From NCBI GenBank assembly GCA_021782815.1, contig JAJXUO010000021.1:1-47866 (forward strand): a stretch of 47,866 bases of DNA, written 5' to 3'. Within the stretch, counting starts at the first letter, position 1. Every line of letters starts with the position of its first letter. Under the pieces are notes generated by a model. That model ran no database searches and was not told the origin of the DNA. It saw only the letters and a list, made by a program, of their open reading frames with translations. Origin of the DNA: Pseudomonadota bacterium. GTDB taxonomy: Bacteria > Pseudomonadota > Alphaproteobacteria > Rhodospirillales > Magnetospirillaceae. This document shows, piece by piece, positions 27,003 to 35,979 of the stretch. A program made the translations under genes and the position numbers.

Positions 27003-28121
27003 ATGCTGATTGGCGTGCCCAAGGAGATCAAGACGCACGAATACCGGGTGGGACTGACCCCGGCCTCGGTGCGCGAGGTAATGGCCCGCGGCCACCATGT
27101 GGTGGTGGAAACCGGCGCGGGCCTCGGCATCGGCATCAGCGACGACGATTATCGCGCCGCCGGGGCGCAGATCGCCTCGCACGGCAACGGCGTCTATTCC
27201 GCCTCCGACATGGTGGTGAAGGTCAAGGAGCCGCAGCCCGAGGAAATCGCCCTGCTGCGCGAAGGCCAGCTTCTGTTCACCTATCTGCATCTGGCCCCCG
27301 ATGCCGCCCAGACCACGGGGCTGCTGGCCTCGGGCTGCACCGCCATCGCCTATGAAACCGTGACCGACCGCCTGGGCGGTCTGCCGCTGCTGGCCCCCAT
27401 GAGCGAGGTGGCCGGGCGCATGGCCATTCAGGCCGGGGCGCGCTGCCTGGAAAAGGAATGCGGCGGCGCCGGCATTCTGCTGGGGGGCGTGCCCGGCGTG
27501 GCCGCCGCCAAGGTGGTGATCCTGGGGGGCGGCGTGGCCGGCACCAATGCCGCGCAGATGGCCATCGGCCTGGGCGCCGACGTGACCATCATGGACCGTT
27601 CTGTGCCGCGCCTGCGCGAGCTGGATCTGCATTTCTCCGGCCGGGCCAAGACCCAGTTCTCCACCTCGGAAGCGGTGGAACTGGCGGTCAGGGAGGCCGA
27701 TCTGCTCATCGGCGCCGTGCTGGTGCCCGGCGCGGCCACGCCGCGTCTGGTCAGCCGCGATCTGGTGCGCAAGATGAAGACCGGATCGGTGCTGGTGGAT
27801 ATCGCCATCGATCAGGGCGGCTGTATCGAAACCAGCCGTCCCACCACCCATGCCCATCCCACCTTCGTTGAGGAAGGCGTGGTGCATTACTGCGTGGCCA
27901 ATATGCCGGGGGCGGTGGCCCGGACCTCCACCATGGCCCTGAACAACGCCACGCTGCCCTTCGTGCTGGCCCTGGCCGACAAGGGATGGCGGCAGGCCTG
28001 CCGCGATGACGCGCATCTGCGCGCCGGTCTCAACCTGCATCGCGGCCAGATCACCCATGCCGCCGTGGCCCAGGCCCGGGGCCTGCCGCTGCTGCCGGCG
28101 GAAGACGCGCTGGCGCAGTAA
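27003..28121 (+). CDS. ald: Alanine dehydrogenase
   Basis: The 372-residue enzyme interconverts L-alanine and pyruvate plus ammonia with NAD. It begins MLIGVPKEIKTHEYRVGLTPASV, retains substrate-site Lys/His residues (KVKEPQPEE, LHLAPD) and has the NAD motif VVILGGGVAGTNAAQMAIGLGADVTIMD; VPGAATPRLVSRDLVRKMKTGSVLVDIAIDQGG is typical. Two adjacent ATGs exist; 27003 is chosen because it lies 6 nt after AGGAGG and matches the family N-terminus. It stands alone between dctD and the chemoreceptor gene, so its link to either is not evident. Confidence 0.97.
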   Translation: MLIGVPKEIKTHEYRVGLTPASVREVMARGHHVVVETGAGLGIGISDDDYRAAGAQIASHGNGVYSASDMVVKVKEPQPEEIALLREGQLLFTYLHLAPDAAQTTGLLASGCTAIAYETVTDRLGGLPLLAPMSEVAGRMAIQAGARCLEKECGGAGILLGGVPGVAAAKVVILGGGVAGTNAAQMAIGLGADVTIMDRSVPRLRELDLHFSGRAKTQFSTSEAVELAVREADLLIGAVLVPGAATPRLVSRDLVRKMKTGSVLVDIAIDQGGCIETSRPTTHAHPTFVEEGVVHYCVANMPGAVARTSTMALNNATLPFVLALADKGWRQACRDDAHLRAGLNLHRGQITHAAVAQARGLPLLPAEDALAQ

Positions 28122-28163
28122 GGAAGACGGCCCGAGGCCGCCGCGATCGGGGCGGAGCCTTCA

Positions 28164-28206
28164 TGAAACACGCCTGCCGCAATGCCGGTTGAGGCGGCGT
28201 GTTTCA
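28164..28206. repeat. 11-bp inverted repeat between ald and the chemoreceptor gene
   Basis: Arms TGAAACACGCC (28164-28174) and GGCGTGTTTCA (28196-28206) pair perfectly around a 21-nt loop, 43 bp past ald. No T-tract follows. It may end ald transcripts or be an operator. The rest of the gap to 28385 holds an AT-rich stretch but no promoter I can defend. Confidence 0.45.
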
Positions 28207-28385
28207 CGCTCCCAAACGCGCAATGTCTTGCCGGATTCTAAGCGTTTTCTTAGGGTGTTCGCGGCATTCGGCTGTTGAGGCCCGGTGTTTTTCAAAAACC
28301 TTAACATTTCTGTTGCCGATCCCTTGCCCTTCGGTTTTCTATGACCTTCAGCAAGGGGCTGCCGCCGTTTGCCGGTTTTCAGGAT

Positions 28386-30377
28386 ATGAGAGCAAAAAAT
28401 ATGACCCGCCTGTTATCCAAGGTTGGAGTCGGTTGGCAGATCGGTCTGGTCAGCCTGATCGCGCTCCTCGGCTTCTTCGTCATTGGCGCCATCGACAGTT
28501 TCATCAGCCACAGGCAGGCGCAGGAGCGGGTGGCCATGCAGGCCATCAGCCAGCGCGAGGAGGCGGCGCATGCCCTCTATCATGCCGTGGCCGACGCCCG
28601 CCTGCTGGAGGCGCAGTTCCTGTTCACCCACGACCAGTCGCTGGTGGACAAGCATTCCGACGCGGTGAACCGCGCCGCCGACGCCATGCAGACCCTGCAG
28701 GCCAAGGTGCTGGAACAGAGCGAGGAAAACGACATGGAGGCGGCCGAGGCCGCCATCGGCGATTATCTGGAAGCCTTCGCCGCCATCATTGAGGCGCGGC
28801 AAACCTTGGGAGGCGATCCCAACAGCGGTTTGCGCGCCAGCCTGGCCAAGGCGGCCGAAGCTCTGGATCAGGCCCTGGCCCGGGTGCCGGGCGAGACCGG
28901 GGCGCGCATGAGCAGCGAATTTCTGCGCATGCGTCAGGGCGAGAAGGACTTCGTGGAGCAGCGGGACGCCGGTTCGCTGGCCGAGGTGGGCCGCCATGCC
29001 GCCCAGTTGCAGACCGAGATCGCCACTCTGGGGGAAACCGCGCTGCAAAAAAGCCTGTCGGCCGATCTTGCCGCCTATAAAACCCAGTTCGACAACACCG
29101 CCGATCAGATCCGCAAGGTGGATCAGAACCGCGCCACCCTGGACAGTATCGCCGACACCCGGCTGATGCCGTTCATTTCCAAGGTGTCGAACGACGTCAT
29201 GGCCGACAGCGCCCGCCAGACCGCCGCCACCGAAGCGAGCCAGTACCGCCTGAACGTGGCTATTTTGCTTACCCTGGGGGCGGCGGGGGTGATCACCGTG
29301 TCTCTGGGCCTCTTGATCGGGCGGGCCATCGCCCGTCCGGTGGAGGCCATGGCCCATACCATGCACCTGGTGGCCGACGGCAATCTGACGGTGAGCGTGC
29401 CCTGCCGCGAGCGCGGCGACGAAATCGGCGAGATGGCCGCCGCCCTGGAGGTGTTCCGCGAGAACGCTTTGCATATGGAGGGCCTGCGCCGCGAGCAGGA
29501 GGAGATCCGCCGCCGCGCCGAGGACGAGCGCCGCGCCGCCATCTTCGCCCTGGCCGACGATTTCGAGAGCAATTTCTCCAGCGTGCTCACCACGGTGGAA
29601 TCGGCGGTGGGCAAGATGCGGGCCATGTCCGAGGTGCTGCGCGGCACGGCGGAAAGCACCCGCGCCCAGGCGGAATCCACCGCCGACAGTTCCAACGCCA
29701 GCTCCGGCACCATCACGGCCATGGCCGAGGTGGCCCACTCCCTGTCGGCCTCCATCGGCGAGATCGGCGGCAAGGTGTTCCGCTCGTCGGAGATCGTGCG
29801 TCGGGCGGTGGCGGAGGCGCGCCGCACCGACACCCTGGTGCGCGGCCTGAACGAGGGGGCGCAGAAGATCGGCGATGTGGTCAACCTCATCAACGACATC
29901 GCCAGCCAGACCAACCTTCTGGCCTTGAACGCCACCATCGAGGCGGCCCGCGCCGGCGAGGCCGGCAAGGGTTTCGCCGTGGTGGCCAACGAGGTCAAGC
30001 ATCTGGCCAGCCAGACCGCCAAGGCCACCGAGGAGATCACCCAGCAGGTGGTTGCCATCCAGGAGTCGACCCGCACCGCCGCCGACGCTATTGACACCAT
30101 CCGCGAAACCATCGAAGAAGTGGACAGTATCGCGGTTGAAGTGAACGATGCCGTGCGCAAGCAGACGGAGGCCACCACGGTGATCAGCTCGAGCGTGCAG
30201 AATGTCAGCCAGACCTCGCTGCATGTCGTTTCCAGCGTGACCGAAATGGCGCGGACCGCCGCCGATACCGGCCGGGCCGCCGTCGAGGTCTACTGTTCGG
30301 CCGATGAACTGGCCAAACAGGCGCAGGTTCTGCACGATAACGCCGATCGTTTCATCGCGCATATTCGCAAGGGATGA
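28386..30377 (+). CDS. Methyl-accepting chemotaxis protein with HBM-type sensor
   Basis: The 663-residue receptor has TM1 (about 18-40), a periplasmic all-helical sensor of about 245 residues, TM2 (about 288-311), HAMP, and a cytoplasmic signalling domain with the conserved tip [40 protein letters not shown]. The sensor size and the internal [16 protein letters not shown] fit the helical bimodular family, whose known members bind organic acids or other ligands. Three start codons are possible (28341, 28386, 28401); 28386 is a compromise. The partner-switching genes follow directly, beginning 49 bp after its stop. Confidence 0.92.
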   Translation: MRAKNMTRLLSKVGVGWQIGLVSLIALLGFFVIGAIDSFISHRQAQERVAMQAISQREEAAHALYHAVADARLLEAQFLFTHDQSLVDKHSDAVNRAADAMQTLQAKVLEQSEENDMEAAEAAIGDYLEAFAAIIEARQTLGGDPNSGLRASLAKAAEALDQALARVPGETGARMSSEFLRMRQGEKDFVEQRDAGSLAEVGRHAAQLQTEIATLGETALQKSLSADLAAYKTQFDNTADQIRKVDQNRATLDSIADTRLMPFISKVSNDVMADSARQTAATEASQYRLNVAILLTLGAAGVITVSLGLLIGRAIARPVEAMAHTMHLVADGNLTVSVPCRERGDEIGEMAAALEVFRENALHMEGLRREQEEIRRRAEDERRAAIFALADDFESNFSSVLTTVESAVGKMRAMSEVLRGTAESTRAQAESTADSSNASSGTITAMAEVAHSLSASIGEIGGKVFRSSEIVRRAVAEARRTDTLVRGLNEGAQKIGDVVNLINDIASQTNLLALNATIEAARAGEAGKGFAVVANEVKHLASQTAKATEEITQQVVAIQESTRTAADAIDTIRETIEEVDSIAVEVNDAVRKQTEATTVISSSVQNVSQTSLHVVSSVTEMARTAADTGRAAVEVYCSADELAKQAQVLHDNADRFIAHIRKG

Positions 30378-30426
30378 GAGAGTGGGGCGCCCGCCCTGAT
30401 CCCGAAGTTGGTATAAGGAGGGTGGA

Positions 30427-30738
30427 TTGGATTATCGTATCGTGTCGACCGCTGGGGGGCGGACCGTTGTTGAATGCGGCGGCCGCCTGACTTTCAGCAA
30501 TTCGACCACCTTCATGCGGGTTGCCGAGGAGCTGAAGGCGACCGGTGACGGCCATTGCTGGGTGTTTGACCTGTCCGGTCTGGAATTCATCGATTCCGCC
30601 GGGCTCGGCATGTTGTTGATGGCCCGCGACATGGCGGGGCAGCAGAACGGCCGGATGCTGTTGAAAGGGGCGACGGGGCAGGTGGAAAAGGCGTTGAGCC
30701 TGGCCCGCTTCGACGAATTGATCCCCACCGAGGAGTGA
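30427..30738 (+). CDS. STAS-domain anti-sigma factor antagonist (RsbV/SpoIIAA-like), first copy
   Basis: The 103-residue single-domain STAS protein contains WVFDLSGLEFIDSAGLGMLLMARDM, with the DSxG motif whose Ser is the usual phosphorylation site, and the C-terminal GATGQVEKALSLARFDELIP. Such proteins bind the RsbW-type kinase when unphosphorylated. The start is TTG at 30427, since AAGGAGG lies exactly 5 nt upstream and no ATG or GTG is in frame. It opens the cassette after the chemoreceptor gene. Confidence 0.93.
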   Translation: MDYRIVSTAGGRTVVECGGRLTFSNSTTFMRVAEELKATGDGHCWVFDLSGLEFIDSAGLGMLLMARDMAGQQNGRMLLKGATGQVEKALSLARFDELIPTEE

Positions 30739-30769
30739 GATTTTAGGGCCATTCCAACGGGAGACCGCC

Positions 30770-31078
30770 TTGGAGTATGAAATCATCGTGGATCAGGCCG
30801 GTGTCGGCACCCTGCGCTGCGAGGGACGGCTGACCCTGCCCACCTCCGGCGGCTTCACCGCGGTGACCGACGAAATGAAGGCCACGGGGTGCCGGACCTG
30901 GATCGTCGATCTGTCCGGCGTCGATTTCATCGATTCCGCCGGGATGTGGACCCTCCTGATGGTGCGCGACGTGGTGACGCAGATGAACGGCCGCCTGGCC
31001 TTGTCGGGGGCGGCCGGGCAGGTGGCCAAGGCGTTGCGGCTGACCCGCTTCGACGATTTTATCGGGGTTGCGCCCTGA
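30770..31078 (+). CDS. STAS-domain anti-sigma factor antagonist, second copy
   Basis: The 102-residue protein is a paralogue of the preceding one: WIVDLSGVDFIDSAGMWTLLMVRDVV and GAAGQVAKALRLTRFDDFI align directly with it. The DSAG motif is kept, while GLG is replaced by GMW next to it, so the two may differ in partner binding. It also starts with TTG (30770), about 6 nt after GGGAG. The 31-bp gap to the first copy and overlap with the kinase frame indicate one transcript. Confidence 0.92.
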   Translation: MEYEIIVDQAGVGTLRCEGRLTLPTSGGFTAVTDEMKATGCRTWIVDLSGVDFIDSAGMWTLLMVRDVVTQMNGRLALSGAAGQVAKALRLTRFDDFIGVAP

Positions 31079-31710
31079 ACCGCGGCGCCGCGGGCGGCGG
31101 ACGCCGCGTCTTCCCCCTGTTTCAAGCCACGGCCGATGCCGCCGAGTGCGCGCGGCGGCTGGCCCGCTCCTTGCGGGATCACGGCGGCTGCGTGGAAGCG
31201 GCGCCGGATCGGTCCGGCGATCATGACGCCGGGGCCGAAGAGGGGCTGTATCTGGGGCTGACCACCCGAACCGCCTACGGGATGGAGGTGGCGCGGCTGC
31301 TGGCGGCGGAACTGGCCCGCCGCCTGGATTTGCCGCACGAGCGGGCCGAGGCCATCGAACTGGCGGTGCATGAGGGCCTGGTGAACGGGCTGGTGCACGG
31401 CAATCTCGGCATCGCCGCCGTGCCCCGTTGCAGCCTGGAGCAGTTTTTCGCCTATTGCCGGCAAGTGGAACGGGCCTTATCGTCGGAGGACGGCGGGGCG
31501 CGACGGATCGAGGTGACGGCCCGCTGGGACGCGGCGGCGGTGGAGGTGGCGGTGCGCGACCAGGGCGCCGGTTATGATCCGCAGGCCCTTCCCGCCTGCG
31601 CCGAGGGGAGCCGGACCTCGGGGCGGGGGCTTGGGCTGATCGCCGCCCTGACCCACGGCATGACGGTGGCCGAGCGGGGCCGCAAACTGACCATGAGGTT
31701 TCCACGATGA
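31075..31710 (+). CDS. RsbW/SpoIIAB-like serine kinase (HATPase), start uncertain
   Basis: The product of about 211 residues carries an anti-sigma-kinase type ATPase domain: N-box AIELAVHEGLVNGLVHGNLGI, VRDQGAGYDP and GRGLGLIAALTHGM. A 35-residue insert (AAVPRCSLEQFFAYCRQVERALSSEDGG) follows the N-box. No ATG or GTG lies near the expected start. A CTG at 31075 overlaps the STAS stop (CTGA) and keeps all the GC3-rich sequence; a TTG at 31171 would shorten it by 32 residues, and an ATG at 30889 lies deep inside the STAS gene. The kinase should phosphorylate one or both STAS proteins. Confidence 0.8.
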   Translation: MNRGAAGGGRRVFPLFQATADAAECARRLARSLRDHGGCVEAAPDRSGDHDAGAEEGLYLGLTTRTAYGMEVARLLAAELARRLDLPHERAEAIELAVHEGLVNGLVHGNLGIAAVPRCSLEQFFAYCRQVERALSSEDGGARRIEVTARWDAAAVEVAVRDQGAGYDPQALPACAEGSRTSGRGLGLIAALTHGMTVAERGRKLTMRFPR

Positions 31711-32888
31711 TCGCCGCTTTGTCCCAGGGTGTGCGCACGGATCTGTCGGAATGCCGGGTGCTGGTGGTGGAGGATGCTCCGGCCATCCGCAAGATCATCG
31801 GCGCCTATCTGCAGGCGGCGGGCATCCTGCACGTGGATTTCGCCACCGACGGCGTCGAGGGCCTGGCCAAGGTGGAGAGTTTCGATCCCGATCTGGTGAT
31901 CCTCGACATCATGATGCCGGAGATGGACGGCTTCGAGGTGGCGCGCTCCTTGCGCGCCAATCCGCGGTATCGCCATCTGCCCATTCTGGTGCAGACGGCG
32001 CTGGAATCCCCCGCCGAGCGCACCGAGGTCTTTCGCGCCGGCGCCAACGATCTCATCACCAAGCCGATTCATGGTCCCGAACTGGTGGCCAGGGTGCGGG
32101 TGCAGCTGGAAAACCGTCTGCTGATCCGCGATCTGGAAAACTACCGCCGCCATATCCAGACCGACCTGGAGCTGGCCCGTAAGATGCAAGAGGACCTGCT
32201 TCCCAGTCCCAAGGTGTTGGAGGCCATCCGTGCCGAAACCGGCCTTTCCATCGCCGCGCATTTCCAGCCCTCGGCGGAACTGGGCGGCGACATGTGGCAT
32301 CTGCGCGATCTGGGGCAGGGGCGTTACGCCGTGATTCTGGTGGATTTCGCCGGGCACGGCATCACCGCCGCCCTCAATACCTTCCGCCTGCATACCCTGA
32401 CCCACCAGCAGACTCTGCGCAATCTCGACAAGCCGTCGGAATATCTCTACCAGCTGAACGATCTGCTGGTGGATCTGCTGCCCTCGAACCAGTTCGCCAC
32501 CCTGTTCCTGGGGGTGGTGGACACGGTGCGCGAAACCCTGACCTGGTCGGGTGCGGGGGCGCCCATGCCCATCTACGGCGTGGGCGAGCAGATTGGCTAT
32601 CTGGAAGCCGACGGCCTGCCCATGGGCATTTCCCGCAAGGGCCAGTACCGCGACCAGCAGGTGCCCTTTCCCAAGGGCGCCTTCCTGCTGCTCTACAGCG
32701 ACGCCCTGACGGAAACCCCCGACGAACGCGGCATGATGCTGAACGATGATCAGCTTCTGGCCATGGTGGCGGCGGCCCATGCCGACCAGTTCGCCGACCG
32801 GCCGCTCACCTCGCTGCTGGATCTCTTTCGCCTGCACCGCCGCCAGCCCACCGACGATCTGACCCTGTTGTGGCTGTCGCGGGCCTGA
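31707..32888 (+). CDS. REC-PP2C response regulator phosphatase (RsbU/SpoIIE-like)
   Basis: The 393-residue protein has a receiver domain with phospho-Asp67 (LVILDIMMPEMDG), a linker helix (DLELARKMQEDLLP) typical of RsbU-type phosphatases, and a PP2C domain with metal-site motifs SAELGGDMWH, VILVDFAGHGITAA, LFLGVVD, SDALTE and PTDDLTLLWL. Phosphorylation would switch on dephosphorylation of the STAS proteins. The ATG overlaps the kinase stop by four bases. No sensor kinase is adjacent other than the chemoreceptor, so input may come from a CheA or a remote kinase. Confidence 0.93.
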   Translation: MIAALSQGVRTDLSECRVLVVEDAPAIRKIIGAYLQAAGILHVDFATDGVEGLAKVESFDPDLVILDIMMPEMDGFEVARSLRANPRYRHLPILVQTALESPAERTEVFRAGANDLITKPIHGPELVARVRVQLENRLLIRDLENYRRHIQTDLELARKMQEDLLPSPKVLEAIRAETGLSIAAHFQPSAELGGDMWHLRDLGQGRYAVILVDFAGHGITAALNTFRLHTLTHQQTLRNLDKPSEYLYQLNDLLVDLLPSNQFATLFLGVVDTVRETLTWSGAGAPMPIYGVGEQIGYLEADGLPMGISRKGQYRDQQVPFPKGAFLLLYSDALTETPDERGMMLNDDQLLAMVAAAHADQFADRPLTSLLDLFRLHRRQPTDDLTLLWLSRA

Positions 32889-32894
32889 GGATTT

Positions 32895-33044
32895 ATACCC
32901 AATCCCGGTGATCGGACCCGATCAACGGAGCCCCTCACGCGGCGGGCGGGGTCTTCCAGACCCCTTGCCTAACGCGGCATCAGCCGCGCGTCGCCTTGCT
33001 CCTCACCGGCGTCGCGATGAGTCAAACTCATCGCGACTTGGTAT
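32895..33044. repeat. Composite multi-hairpin dispersed element, copy 1
   Basis: This 150-bp stretch has imperfect inverted ends (ATACCCAATC and GACTTGGTAT) and four stem-loops: TGATCGG-AC-CCGATCA (32909-32924), GGGGTCT-TCC-AGACCCC (32948-32964), CGCGGC-ATCA-GCCGCG (32973-32988) and a 12-bp stem GTCGCGATGAGT-CAA-ACTCATCGCGAC (33011-33037). Its last 40 bp recur exactly, inverted, at 47771-47810; its first part recurs at 46621. It lies between convergent genes and reaches the stop codon of the Pat-like gene. Confidence 0.9.
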
Positions 33045-35746
33045 TACCCCTTGGCCTGCTCGGCCTTCAGGTCCAGCGCCACCTCGACGATATCGCTTTC
33101 CACATATTTCACCCGCTTGAAACCCAGGCTTTCGACGAATTTCAGCATGCGGGAATTGTCGGTCAGCACCTGGCCCACCACCTTGGCGGTGCCGCGGCTG
33201 CGCGAATAGTCGATGATCTTCAGCATCAGCATGCGGCCCAGGCCGGAGCGTTTCAGGTCGGAGCGCACCACCACGGCGAATTCGGCGTTCTCGTTGTCGG
33301 GATCGGTCACGGTGCGCACCACCCCCATGGTCTGGTCGGTCAGGGCGCCGTTATCGTCGAGGAGCACGGCGATGAAGGCCATTTCGCGGTCGTAGTCGAT
33401 CTGGGTGAGGCGGGCCATTTCCGAATGGGGCAGTTCGCCCACCAGGCCGAAGAAACGGAAGCGGATATCCTCGGAGGTGAGGCGCGAGACGAAAATGTGA
33501 TGGCTGGGTTCGTCCTCGGGCCGGATCGGGCGCACCAGCACCTTGCGGCCGTCGTGCAGGGTCATCACCTCTTCCAGGGTCTTGGGGTAGGGGCGGATGG
33601 CCAGGCGCTGGCCGCGCGGCAGCGGCGTGGCGGTGGCGCGGATGCTGGCATCCACCGCGATCACCCCCGAGGCGTCGGCGAACAGCGGGTTGATGTCGAG
33701 CTCCACCATCTCGGGGATATCGACGATCATCTGCGAGATTTTCATCAAGGTGGTGCACAGGGCATCGATATCGGCGGGCGGACGGCCGCGATAGCCCTTC
33801 AAAAGCTGCCAGACGCGGGTGCGCTGCATCAGCTCGCGCGACAGGGTCATATTGAGGGGCGGCAGGCCGATGGCGGAATCCTTGATCACCTCCACGGCGA
33901 TGCCGCCCTGGCCGAACATGATCACCGGGCCGAAGATGGGATCGGTGGTGACGCCGATGATGATCTCCTGGGCGCCGGCATGGGCGGCCATGGCCTGCAC
34001 GGTGAAGCCTTCGATGCGGGCCTCGGGAAATTTCAGGGCCACATTCTCCAGCATGATGTTGGCGGCTTTTTCCACCTCGAACGGCCCTTGCAGATTGAGC
34101 ATCACCCCACCCACGTCGGACTTGTGGGCGATATCGTGCGACAGGATCTTCAGGGCCACCGGGCCGGCCAGCGTTTTGGCGATGCGGCTGGCCTCGGCCG
34201 GGGTGGCGGCCACATGGGTTTCGACGGTGGGAATGCCGTAGGCCTTGAGCACCGCCTTGGCCTCGGGCTCGCTCAACACGTCGTTGCCGCTGGCCAGGGC
34301 GTTCCGGATGACGGCGCGGGCCGTTTCGGTGTCGGGGGTGAAGCCGGTCAGGGCCGAGGCCGGCAGCTCCATCAGCATGTCCTGGTTGCGGCGGTAGTGC
34401 ACCAGATGCATGAAGGCGTGGGTGGCCTGGTCGGGGGTGTCGTAGGTGGGCATCCCGGCTTCGCGGAACAGGCGGCGGGCATCGTTCACCTTATCGTGGC
34501 CCACCCAGCAGGTCATGACGTTGGCGCGGTTGCTTTTCACCGTCTTGATCACCTGTTCGGCGATCTCGGTGGGGTTGGTCAGGGCGCACGGGGCGTGCAT
34601 CACCAGCAGGGTGTCCACCTCCTCGGCTTTCAGCAGCACTTCCAGCGCCTTGACGTAACGCTCGCCGGTGGCGTCGCCGCTGATATCGATGGGATTGCCG
34701 CGCGACCACGTCTTGGGCAGGATGGCGTCGAGCTTTTCCATGGTTTCGGGGGAAAGCTCGGCCAGATGGCCGCCGCACTCGATCAGCTCGTCCACCGCCA
34801 TGATGCCGATGCCGCCGCCGTTGGTGAGAATGCCCAGCCGTTCGGCCTGGCTGGGCTTGGAGCGGGCCAGGGTTTCCACCGCCGTGAACATTTCGTCCAG
34901 GGTGTAAACCCGCAGCATGCCGGCGCGGCGCAGGGCGGCGTCGTAGACATCGTCGGCGCCGGCCAGGGTGCCGGTGTGGGAAACGGTGGCCTTGGCGCCT
35001 TCCGCCACCCGTCCGGCCTTGATGGCCAGCACCGGTTTGTTGCGGGCGGCCGCGCGGGCCGCCGACATGAAGTTGCGGCGCTGATGGATGGCTTCGATGA
35101 ACAGCAGAATGGCCCGCGTGCTGGGATCGGAGCCCAGATAATCGAGCACGTCGCCGAAATCCACGTCGATGGAATCGCCCAGGCTGATGAAATGCGAGAA
35201 CCCGATGCCCTTGGGCCGGGCCCAGTCCAGCACGGCGGCGCACAAGGCGCCCGATTGCGAGACGAAGGCGATGCGCCCCGGTTCGGCGCTCTGATGGGCG
35301 ATGCTGGCGTTGAGGCCGATCTGCGGCACCATCATGCCCAGCGAGTTGGGGCCGAGCACCCGCATGCCGTAGCCGCGCGCCCGCTCCATCACCGTATTCA
35401 GCAGCGGCTGGCCGTTCGGATCCAGGAGGGTGGCCAGGCCCGGCGTCATGATGACGGCGGCGCGGGTGCCGCGCTCGCCCAGGACGCGGATCTCCTCGGG
35501 GATCCGTTCGGGCGGCGAGCAGAGGATGCCCAGTTCCGGCACCGTCGGCAGATCCTCGATGCTTTTATAGGCCAGCACGCCGCCCACCGACAGCAGCTTG
35601 CCGCTGACCGGCATGATGGGGCCGTTGAAACCGCCCTGCAAAAGGTTGCGCATCACCACCGTGCCGATGGTGTTGTCGCGTTCCGAAGCGCCGATCACCG
35701 CCACGGATTTCGGGCGGAACAGATAGCTCAGGTTACGGGTGCTCAT
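33044..35746 (-). CDS. Pat-type protein: NDP-forming acyl-CoA synthetase fused to GNAT acetyltransferase
   Basis: The 900-residue product joins a CoA-binding domain (SVAVIGASERDNTIGTVVMRNLL), a succinyl-CoA-synthetase-like domain, an ATP-grasp domain (EAKAVLKAYGIPTVETHVAATPAEASRIA, HKSDVGGVMLNL) and a C-terminal GNAT domain (about 730-895; VVVRSDLKRSGLGRMLMLKIIDYSRSRG). This is the architecture of Salmonella Pat/E. coli PatZ, which acetylate lysines such as that of acetyl-CoA synthetase. The synthetase part keeps SHTGTLAG, where catalytic family members have their phospho-His. Targets are unknown. Confidence 0.92.
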   Translation of the reverse strand: MSTRNLSYLFRPKSVAVIGASERDNTIGTVVMRNLLQGGFNGPIMPVSGKLLSVGGVLAYKSIEDLPTVPELGILCSPPERIPEEIRVLGERGTRAAVIMTPGLATLLDPNGQPLLNTVMERARGYGMRVLGPNSLGMMVPQIGLNASIAHQSAEPGRIAFVSQSGALCAAVLDWARPKGIGFSHFISLGDSIDVDFGDVLDYLGSDPSTRAILLFIEAIHQRRNFMSAARAAARNKPVLAIKAGRVAEGAKATVSHTGTLAGADDVYDAALRRAGMLRVYTLDEMFTAVETLARSKPSQAERLGILTNGGGIGIMAVDELIECGGHLAELSPETMEKLDAILPKTWSRGNPIDISGDATGERYVKALEVLLKAEEVDTLLVMHAPCALTNPTEIAEQVIKTVKSNRANVMTCWVGHDKVNDARRLFREAGMPTYDTPDQATHAFMHLVHYRRNQDMLMELPASALTGFTPDTETARAVIRNALASGNDVLSEPEAKAVLKAYGIPTVETHVAATPAEASRIAKTLAGPVALKILSHDIAHKSDVGGVMLNLQGPFEVEKAANIMLENVALKFPEARIEGFTVQAMAAHAGAQEIIIGVTTDPIFGPVIMFGQGGIAVEVIKDSAIGLPPLNMTLSRELMQRTRVWQLLKGYRGRPPADIDALCTTLMKISQMIVDIPEMVELDINPLFADASGVIAVDASIRATATPLPRGQRLAIRPYPKTLEEVMTLHDGRKVLVRPIRPEDEPSHHIFVSRLTSEDIRFRFFGLVGELPHSEMARLTQIDYDREMAFIAVLLDDNGALTDQTMGVVRTVTDPDNENAEFAVVVRSDLKRSGLGRMLMLKIIDYSRSRGTAKVVGQVLTDNSRMLKFVESLGFKRVKYVESDIVEVALDLKAEQAKG

Positions 35747-35979
35747 GCCAGGGCCTCGCTGGTTCGCGGGTCCGTGCCTTGCGGTTTTTTCCCCATCCCC
35801 GCGGGCGATGCGTTTCCCCCTGCCGCCCGTCGGTCGGGCCCCATCCGAAGGCCGACCCCCTGTTGTTTGCTTGTTTCTTTATGTCTCGCACGCGGAACCG
35901 CCGGTCCCGCCTAAGATGGATTTACGATACCCACATTTTTGTGCGGCGCAACATCGTTCTCATATCGGATGCGCCGGAC

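Noticed and set aside
28290-28330. A sigma-28-like GCCGAT element upstream of the chemoreceptor gene
   Set aside because: Only the core GCCGAT matches; the partner TAAA box is absent at the required distance.
31171-31173. TTG as the start of the RsbW-like kinase
   Set aside because: It has no ribosome site and would drop 32 codons with clear GC3 coding bias; kept only as an alternative to the CTG at 31075.
32996-35914. A 972-codon plus-strand frame opposite the Pat-like gene
   Set aside because: The same antisense effect: composition dominated by Gly/His/Ala/Gln, no motif, and it runs through the 32.9-kb repeat.
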